Positions 59,687-64,000 of a stretch of DNA of 64,000 nt are shown one piece after another. Positions within the stretch are counted from its first letter, which is position 1; each line of letters begins with the position of its first letter. The notes below the pieces were generated by a model that saw only the letters and a program-made list of their open reading frames with translations, made no database searches and was not told where the DNA came from. The position numbers were made by a program, and so were the translations under genes. This DNA is from Bog-473 sp963726135 (GTDB lineage: Bacteria; Actinomycetota; Acidimicrobiia; Acidimicrobiales; RAAP-2): the NCBI GenBank assembly GCA_963726135.1, contig CAVSBE010000008.1:930001-994000 (forward strand), read 5' to 3'.

Positions 59687-59798
59687 GAGAACCTCCTCAG
59701 TCGGCGGCGGCCGCAAGGTCGCAACGATCTCACGTCACGCCGGCGGGCGACACACCCTATGGTCTCCATCGTCCCGGCCGTGGCGAGAGGAGCCCCGG

Positions 59799-60629
59799 AT
59801 GCAGATGATCATCCTCGGCAGTGGCAGTCCGCTGCCCGATCCCCAGCGCGCCGGGCCGTCCACCCTCGTCCGCACCGAAGCCGGTGACCTGCTCTTCGAC
59901 TGCGGCCGGGGCGTCCTCATGCGCGCCGCCGCGGCGGCGTCGGGGGCCGGAGCGCTGCGGGGCCTCTTCCTCACGCATCTGCACAGCGACCACACCACCG
60001 ATCTCAACGACGTGGTCACCTCGCGCTGGGTGATGTCCTTCCAGCCCAGCCCACTGAACGTGTTCGGCCCGCCCGGCACGGCGTCCCTCCTCAGGGCGAC
60101 GGAGGCCATGCTCGAGCTCGACATCGGCTACCGCATGGCCCACCACGCCGATCTGAACTGGCGGCCGACCGCCGACGTCGTCGAGTGCGAGCGCGGCCAG
60201 GTCCTCGCCGAGCAATCGGTCCGGGTCACCGCAGCGCCCACCGACCACGCACCCGTGCGCCCGACGGTGGGCTACCGGGTCGACGACGGGGGGCGATCGG
60301 TCGTGATCGCGGGGGACACGGTTCCCTGCCCCGGGCTCGACGAGCTGTGTGCAGGGGCCGACATGCTCGTGCACACCGTGGTGCGCCGTGACCTGATCGA
60401 GCCGATCGGCTTGCCCCGGCTGACGGACGTCCTGGACTACCACTCGACCGTGGAGGACGCGGCGCGGACGGCCGCCCGCAACGGCGTCGGCACCCTCGTC
60501 CTCACGCACCTCGTCCCCGCGCCGCAACCGGACGCGGAGCACGAGTGGGTGGAGCGGGCGGCCGGGCACTTCGACGGGACCGTGGTGGTGGCGCGCGACC
60601 TCCTCGCCCTCGACGTCGGCCCCGTCTAG
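59799..60629 (+). CDS. MBL-fold (ribonuclease Z-like) metallo-hydrolase
   Basis: A 276-aa protein from ATG 59799 (GAGGAG upstream). MQMIILGSGSPLPDPQRAGP is the RNase Z/arylsulfatase-like start. Metal motif LTHLHSDHTTDLNDVVTSRW (HxHxDH), a second-shell APTDHAPVRPTVGYRVDDGG, Asp in VVIAGDTVPCPGLDELCAGA, and final His in LVLTHLVPAPQPDAEHEWVE. Closest in layout to MBL enzymes acting on small molecules or tRNA 3' ends; specificity unknown. Stands alone. Confidence 0.88.
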   Translation: MQMIILGSGSPLPDPQRAGPSTLVRTEAGDLLFDCGRGVLMRAAAAASGAGALRGLFLTHLHSDHTTDLNDVVTSRWVMSFQPSPLNVFGPPGTASLLRATEAMLELDIGYRMAHHADLNWRPTADVVECERGQVLAEQSVRVTAAPTDHAPVRPTVGYRVDDGGRSVVIAGDTVPCPGLDELCAGADMLVHTVVRRDLIEPIGLPRLTDVLDYHSTVEDAARTAARNGVGTLVLTHLVPAPQPDAEHEWVERAAGHFDGTVVVARDLLALDVGPV

Positions 60630-60671
60630 GGGGCGACCGCCGCCCTCTTGGGCGCGCCGCGACGACGACCC

Positions 60672-61409
60672 CTACCTTCGTGTGCGCCACCACCGTCGCC
60701 GGCCGCAGACGGTGGCCAGGCGCTCCTCGCGTAGCTGCTCCGATGCCGAGTCGTCCAGCGGTGCGAGCGCGTCGTCGCCGAGCGCCCAGGCGAGCAGCAC
60801 GTCGGCCAGCACCGGGTTGCGCGCCAGGACCGGACCGTGCATGTAGGTCCCGACGACCCGGCCGCGCACCGCCCCCTCGCTACCGTCGCCGTTCCCGACG
60901 CCCGCGGTCACCCGGCCCAGGGGCGCGGCACCCTCCGCCAGCGCGGTCACACCCCCGTGGTTCTCGAAGCCCATCAGTGCCGGCACCTGCTCCACGCCCG
61001 TCGGGTCCACCAGCACCTCCCCGACCGCGCGGGGCCCGGTGCCCTTGGCCGTGTCGATCTCCAGGAGGCCCAGGCCCTCGTGCGGATCCCCGGCGGCGCC
61101 CGGGAAGGTCCGCCCCACGATCTGGAAGCCGGCGCAGACCGCCAGGACCACCGCGCCGTCCGCGACGCGCCTGGCCAAGGTTCCGTCGTCGATCAGCGTG
61201 CGGGCGGCGCGGACCTGGGGACCGTCCTCTCCCCCGCCGAGGCAGTAAAGGTCGGCTTCGGGCAACGGGCGGTCCGAGGCCGCCAGTACGAGCTCGACGT
61301 CGCGCCCGCGCCATTCGGCCCGCCGGGCCAGGATCAGCCCGTTGCCGCCGTCGCCGTAGGTGCCCAACAGGTCGGGGTAGACCACCACGACACGCAGCGG
61401 CCCGCTCAT
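60672..61409 (-). CDS. gatD: lipid II isoglutaminyl synthase, glutaminase subunit GatD
   Basis: A 245-aa class I glutamine amidotransferase of the GatD/CobQ-like type. RVVVVYPDLLGTYGDGGNGL at the start is the GatD signature, catalytic Cys in VVLAVCAGFQIVGRTFPGAA, and GFENHGGVTALAEGAAPLGR and His in VVGTYMHGPVLARNPVLADV. With MurT it amidates D-glutamate of lipid II to D-isoglutamine. Start ATG 61409 overlaps the murT stop (ATGA). Last gene of the operon. Confidence 0.92.
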   Translation of the reverse strand: MSGPLRVVVVYPDLLGTYGDGGNGLILARRAEWRGRDVELVLAASDRPLPEADLYCLGGGEDGPQVRAARTLIDDGTLARRVADGAVVLAVCAGFQIVGRTFPGAAGDPHEGLGLLEIDTAKGTGPRAVGEVLVDPTGVEQVPALMGFENHGGVTALAEGAAPLGRVTAGVGNGDGSEGAVRGRVVGTYMHGPVLARNPVLADVLLAWALGDDALAPLDDSASEQLREERLATVCGRRRWWRTRR

Positions 61410-62641
61410 CCGGGCGCTCCGAGCAGGTCGTGGAAGGCTGTGTAATTGCCGATCACATCGACCACCTCTCCCGTGCCGCCGGCCGCCCTGCGGACGGCGT
61501 CGACAGGGTCGGGCTCCGTCGTGTGGGCCACGCCCGCGTAGGACAGGCGGACGGCGAGATCGCGGAAGCGGTCTCCGGTGGCCACGACGGAACGCCCGGC
61601 GAGCCGCTCATAGGGCACGTCCCACAGCCAGCTGGGGTCTGCGCCGTCGGCCACCCGCGCGTTGATGCTGACCACGAGCGGCCCGTCCGATCCGGCCACC
61701 AGGTCGAGCAGCTCGTTCCAGCCGGCCGGGTTCTTGGCCAGCATGAGACGGGCCCGCACCTCGCCGAAGAAGCGGACGGTGAAGCGGCCGGCCACCTGCT
61801 CGACGGACTCCATCGCTTCGAGGGCCGCCACCGCGTCGACGCCGCACGCGTCGGCCGCCACGGCGGCCATGAGCGCGTTGGCCTGGTTGAAGCGGCCCGG
61901 CAGCAGGAGCCGGACGGGGTGCGTCCGTCCGTCCGCCCACGTGGCCTTGGCGGCACCGTCGGGTGCGAGCACGAGCTCCGCTTCGGGGACGGGCCTCGAG
62001 AAGCCACAACCGGTGCAGGCCCAGCTCCCGTCACGGAACTCGATGCGACCCTCACAGGCGGGGCAGCCGACGGCATCGAGTTGCCAACGCAGGCCCGCAC
62101 CGACCCAGTGCACGTCACGCGCGACGCCGGCGCCCCAGACCACGAGCGGGTCGTCGGCGTTCGCGACGACGTGCGTGTGCGGTGCGGCGGCCAGCGCCGC
62201 ACGCCAGCGGCCCGCGACCATCCGTACCTCGTTCGTGCGGTCGAGCTGGTCCCGCGAGAGGTTCAACAGGACCACGCCGGCGGCCGAGGTCGCCGCGAGC
62301 ACGCGTGGGAGGTAGACCTCGTCCACTTCGAGGACGGCGCGCCGGGCATCGGTCCCGGCGAGCGCGGCGACATGGCCCGGCGGCATGTTGGAGCCCGTCT
62401 CGTTGCTCACGACGGCGTCGCCCAGCGCGCCGAGCCCCACCGTCAGCAGCCGCGTGGTCGTCGTCTTCCCGTTGGTCCCGGTGACGAGGGTCACCTGGCG
62501 CCCTGCGCTCAGATGCTCGAGGAGCCGGGGGTCGACCCGGAGCCCGGCCCGGCCTCCGGCCACGGTGCCCTGGCCGCGGCCGAGGCGGCGTGATGCCGCG
62601 TTGACGGCGCGTGTGGTCGCGCTGGCGAGACGCGCCCTCAC
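61406..62641 (-). CDS. murT: lipid II isoglutaminyl synthase, ligase subunit MurT
   Basis: A 411-aa Mur-ligase-type ATPase. P-loop QVTLVTGTNGKTTTTRLLTV, VVSNETGSNMPPGHVAALAG, AVLEVDEVYLPRVLAATSAA, LLNLSRDQLDRTNEVRMVAG, and a four-Cys zinc ribbon CPACEGRIEFRDGSWACTGC characteristic of MurT. C-terminal DUF1727 part RARLMLAKNPAGWNELLDLV and EVVDVIGNYTAFHDLLGAPG (the catalytic Asp region). Start GTG 62641 overlaps the stop of the HAD-PlsC gene (GTGA). Partner of GatD. Confidence 0.94.
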   Translation of the reverse strand: MRARLASATTRAVNAASRRLGRGQGTVAGGRAGLRVDPRLLEHLSAGRQVTLVTGTNGKTTTTRLLTVGLGALGDAVVSNETGSNMPPGHVAALAGTDARRAVLEVDEVYLPRVLAATSAAGVVLLNLSRDQLDRTNEVRMVAGRWRAALAAAPHTHVVANADDPLVVWGAGVARDVHWVGAGLRWQLDAVGCPACEGRIEFRDGSWACTGCGFSRPVPEAELVLAPDGAAKATWADGRTHPVRLLLPGRFNQANALMAAVAADACGVDAVAALEAMESVEQVAGRFTVRFFGEVRARLMLAKNPAGWNELLDLVAGSDGPLVVSINARVADGADPSWLWDVPYERLAGRSVVATGDRFRDLAVRLSYAGVAHTTEPDPVDAVRRAAGGTGEVVDVIGNYTAFHDLLGAPG

Positions 62642-64000
62642 CGAGGGGGCTTGGTGCGGGCGAGCTCGGCGGGTGTCGGCTCGTGGCGCACCCGCGCCGC
62701 CGCTGGCAGCAGTGCGGTGACGGCCTCCATGATGGTGGCTGTGTCCGCCTTGGCGTCGGTGAGCGACAAGGGCACGGGCGTGCCCACGCGCACGGTCACG
62801 GTCGGCGGGTTGCGCACGAGGGTGAAGTCGGGCACGCGCGCCGAGCGCGGCCATACCTTCTCGGTGCCCCAGAGCCCGACCGGCACGACGCTGGCACCCG
62901 TCGCCGCGGCCAGCCGCGCCGTCCCGGTCTTGCCGTGTAGCACGGGATCGAAGAAGTCGTACCCGCGCGGGATGGTCCCCTGCGGGAGCACGATGACGAC
63001 TTCGCCTGCCTTCAACGCTGCTTCGGCATTGCGCATGGGCTGGCCCGATCCGCTGCCACGGTCGACCGCGATGCCGCCAATGGCCCGGGCGATCATGCCG
63101 ACCACGGGAGCCTCGAAGATCTCCTTCTTGCCGAGGAAGCGCACGGGCCGCCCGATCTCCCGGGCGACGAGGGCCAGCGCGGCGACGTCGAAGTAGCTCC
63201 GGTGGTTCGACGCGAGGAGGACCGGACCCCGTCGTGGCACGTTCTCGACGCCGGCGATGTCGAAGCGTGCGTACGGGAACGAGAGCTTGCGCACGAACGG
63301 GCGGAGGAAGTGGTACGGCTCGAGGCCGACGACGCTGGGGACGCCGGGTGGCCGGTCCCAGTGCTCCACGGGCCAGCGCCGCGCCGTGGCCACCACGGTG
63401 AGGGACGGATCGGGATTCACCGCGTGGGGCGAGCCGACGCTCGAGAGCAGCGGGACGTCGAAGATGCTGTCGCTGCAGGCGTGGCAGTCGGCGAGGTCGA
63501 TGCCCTTCGGGCCGGCCCACTCGCGCACGGCACGCAGCTTGCCCGTCCCCCACACGAACCCCTCGTACAGGCGGCCCGTGTACCGGCCGTCCTTGGTCTC
63601 GTATGCGGTCGCGATCAGGTCGTCGAAGCCGAAGGCCTCGGCGAAGGGGGCGATCATGTCGACCGGCGTCGTGGTGGAGAGCACGAGGCGGTGGCCGTCG
63701 GCCCGGAACGCGGCCAGGCGCTGCGGGGCAAAGGGGGCGACGAGCTCGCTCAGGGCGGACACCGCCCGTCGCCCGGCCGCCTGGACCTGGTCCTGGCGCC
63801 AGCCCCGGGCCACCCTCGCCGCCGCCCGCACCAGGCCCATGGAGAACAGGTTCTCGCCCAAACGGTCGTTCACGGCGTAGAGCAGCCTGTCGCCGGGCAG
63901 TGAGCGCCCCTCGGGCAGCACGCCCTCTTTCACCAGGGCCTGGTTGAGGATCTGGCCCGACGCATGGCACAAGAGGGTGCGGTCGAGGTCGATGAAGACG
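62638..64000 (-). CDS. HAD-IB + PlsC acyltransferase fusion, 5' end outside window
   Basis: At least 454 codons; the frame continues through the window edge with VFIDLDRTLLCHASGQILNQ, which is HAD motif I (DxD), so the start is beyond 64000. Motif II LVLSTTTPVDMIAPFAEAFG, motif IV ACSDSIFDVPLLSSVG. The acyltransferase domain has LLASNHRSYFDVAALALVAR (NHxxxxD), RPVRFLGKKEIFEAPVVGMI and VIVLPQGTIPRGYDFFDPVL, where the usual FPEG reads LPQG. Such fusions (PlsC-SerB type) acylate lysophosphatidate and may dephosphorylate the product. First seen gene of an operon with murT and gatD. Confidence 0.9.
   Translation of the reverse strand, partial: VFIDLDRTLLCHASGQILNQALVKEGVLPEGRSLPGDRLLYAVNDRLGENLFSMGLVRAAARVARGWRQDQVQAAGRRAVSALSELVAPFAPQRLAAFRADGHRLVLSTTTPVDMIAPFAEAFGFDDLIATAYETKDGRYTGRLYEGFVWGTGKLRAVREWAGPKGIDLADCHACSDSIFDVPLLSSVGSPHAVNPDPSLTVVATARRWPVEHWDRPPGVPSVVGLEPYHFLRPFVRKLSFPYARFDIAGVENVPRRGPVLLASNHRSYFDVAALALVAREIGRPVRFLGKKEIFEAPVVGMIARAIGGIAVDRGSGSGQPMRNAEAALKAGEVVIVLPQGTIPRGYDFFDPVLHGKTGTARLAAATGASVVPVGLWGTEKVWPRSARVPDFTLVRNPPTVTVRVGTPVPLSLTDAKADTATIMEAVTALLPAAARVRHEPTPAELARTKPPR

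Noticed and set aside
60545..62593. 682-codon plus-strand frame
   Set aside because: Shadow of gatD/murT on the opposite strand; low-complexity Arg/Pro/Gly composition and no domain.

Overview
The window reads as chromosome of a high-GC actinobacterium. Pointers are an F420-type luciferase-like oxidoreductase, a MurT/GatD pair, fatty acyl-CoA reductase and HAD-PlsC lipid enzymes, and GC-rich coding with GTG starts and GTGA/ATGA operon overlaps. Gene content would fit an Acidimicrobiia-like lineage, but no marker here fixes the species.

Layout. 1-9 kb: a YihY protein (cut by the window edge), DoxX and CsbD stress-type genes, an IS630 element beside a broken glycosyltransferase, a hypothetical gene convergent with a tyrosine recombinase (6529-7440), and a decayed IS110 transposase. 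About 9.0-51.2 kb: a long accessory array of short, functionally unrelated units of one or two genes: oxidoreductase, collagen-like and secreted proteins, K+ channels, class III cyclases, aldehyde dehydrogenase plus DUF779, thioesterase, GNAT, HAD, sulfotransferase, PPOX, DUF899, pentapeptide protein, lipase. It is interrupted by an IS3 element and a second IS110 remnant. Toxin-antitoxin genes and a tRNA-associated direct repeat lie near its right end. 51.4-64 kb: ordinary chromosome: tRNA-Val(CAC), a membrane protein, then a TetR-flanked operon (acyl-CoA reductase/HAD, Zn alcohol dehydrogenase, LarA-like protein, acyltransferase), an MBL-fold gene, and a GatD-MurT-HAD/PlsC operon.

The main observation is that units of the accessory array are separated by about 36 copies of a short imperfect palindrome. 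The long form is an outer arm TGCCCCA, an inner hairpin GTGCCGCA/GGTGGCAC, then GTCCCGGCGTWC and the closing arm TGGGGCA. A short form lacks the inner hairpin. In several copies the arms change together (TGCCCC/GGGGCA, TATCCC/GGGATA, GTCCCC/GGGGAC), so pairing is conserved more than sequence. A 1,232-bp GNAT unit occurs twice, and identity stops inside the closing arm at one end and just past the preceding arm at the other. This is what a gene-cassette array made by site-specific recombination looks like, but the sites lack the canonical integron GTTRRRY core and the nearest recombinase has no visible IntI-specific insertion. I call it an integron-like cassette array (inference). Site orientation is forward at 9-21 kb, reversed at 22-34.5 kb and forward again from 37 kb, so a middle block appears inverted.

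Many genes in the window carry single-base frameshifts, including one apparently core gene at 58.3 kb. Real decay and base-level sequence error cannot be told apart here.
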